Assembly (NCBI GenBank): GCA_946183715.1
Contig: CAMHDB010000142.1
Coordinates: 1-5,245, forward strand
Source of the DNA: an uncultured Oscillibacter sp.
GTDB taxonomy: Bacteria > Bacillota > Clostridia > Oscillospirales > Oscillospiraceae
Direction of reading: 5' to 3'
DNA: 5,245 nucleotides
The notes under the pieces are model-generated. The model had not been told where the DNA came from, ran no database searches, and worked only from the letters and a program-made list of their open reading frames with translations. Numbering within the stretch: position 1 is the stretch's first letter; every line of letters starts with the position of its first letter. A program made the position numbers and the translations under genes. Shown here piece by piece: positions 5,063 through 5,245 of this stretch.

Positions 5063-5245
5063 AATTCAGGCGAAAGATATCGTAAAGTCCTTTGAAGTCG
5101 GGAATCCCGTCCTCAACGGGCTGAGTTTTCAGATTGAAGCCGGGGAACGGGTCGGAATCCTCGGGCGCAACGGCGCGGGAAAGTCTACTTTGTTCAAAAT
5201 CCTGACCGGTGAACTCGACTGCGACACCGGTCAGTTGACCATTGC
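5055..5245 (+). CDS. ABC-F type ATP-binding protein, N-terminal part, cut by the window edge
   Basis: The first 63 residues of an ATP-binding cassette protein; the rest lies beyond the window. Visible parts are an aromatic/ring-stacking stretch around SFEVGNPVLNGLSFQIEAGE (12-31) and the Walker A motif GRNGAGKST (37-45), followed by LFKILTGELDCDTGQLTI. The wording GERVGILGRNGAGKSTL and the start of the domain almost at residue 1 favour the ABC-F family (duplicated, soluble ATPases that act on ribosomes) over transporter subunits, but the linker and second domain needed to prove this are not visible. The ATG at 5055 overlaps the end of murF by 8 nt in another frame, and no good ribosome site precedes it, so translation is probably coupled to murF. 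Firm as an ABC ATPase, moderate as ABC-F. Confidence 0.82.
   Translation, partial: MIEIQAKDIVKSFEVGNPVLNGLSFQIEAGERVGILGRNGAGKSTLFKILTGELDCDTGQLTI

Overview
The window reads as ordinary chromosomal DNA from a spore-forming, high-GC member of the Clostridia. The composition is roughly 60% GC. It contains a clear forespore sigma factor (SigG) and a YlmC/YmxH-type sporulation protein. The wording of several proteins (DDCYNANP and VKASH in MurF, an extended Ddl N-lobe) recalls the Oscillospiraceae/Ruminococcaceae. That taxonomic guess rests on remembered family features, not on a search.

Layout. (1) 4-306, minus strand: a small PRC-barrel YlmC/YmxH family protein. (2) 307-452: a divergent intergenic region. 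It holds a very good SigF-type promoter, also readable as SigG-type, pointing at sigG, and a weaker opposing SigA-like promoter built on the same bases. (3) 453-1223: sigG, closed by a strong intrinsic terminator at 1233-1264. (4) 1263-1291: a SigA-type promoter that starts inside the terminator's T-tract, followed by a SEDS-family peptidoglycan polymerase of RodA type (1332-2510). (5) 2511-2627: a short gap with a second SigA-like extended -10 promoter. (6) ddl (2628-3683), murF (3686-5062) and the start of an ABC-F type ATPase (5055 to the window edge), packed with a 2-nt gap and an 8-nt overlap.

How it works together. Ddl makes D-Ala-D-Ala, MurF attaches it to the UDP-MurNAc-tripeptide, and the SEDS protein polymerises the resulting lipid II outside the membrane. 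The right three quarters is therefore a compact cell-wall operon with a housekeeping promoter. The left quarter belongs to sporulation and is insulated from the operon by the sigG terminator.

I found no undescribed multi-gene system, mobile element, CRISPR array or RNA gene. The most striking signal is one of composition: GATC does not occur anywhere in 5245 bases, although more than 60 GAT trinucleotides do. Isoleucine codons switch from ATC to ATT when the preceding base is G, which suggests active avoidance of GATC. Second-tier observations are the overlapping face-to-face promoters before sigG, a SigF-like glutamate at the SigG position tied to anti-sigma (CsfB/Gin) recognition in Bacillus, and unusual residues in conserved motifs of the SEDS protein, Ddl and MurF.
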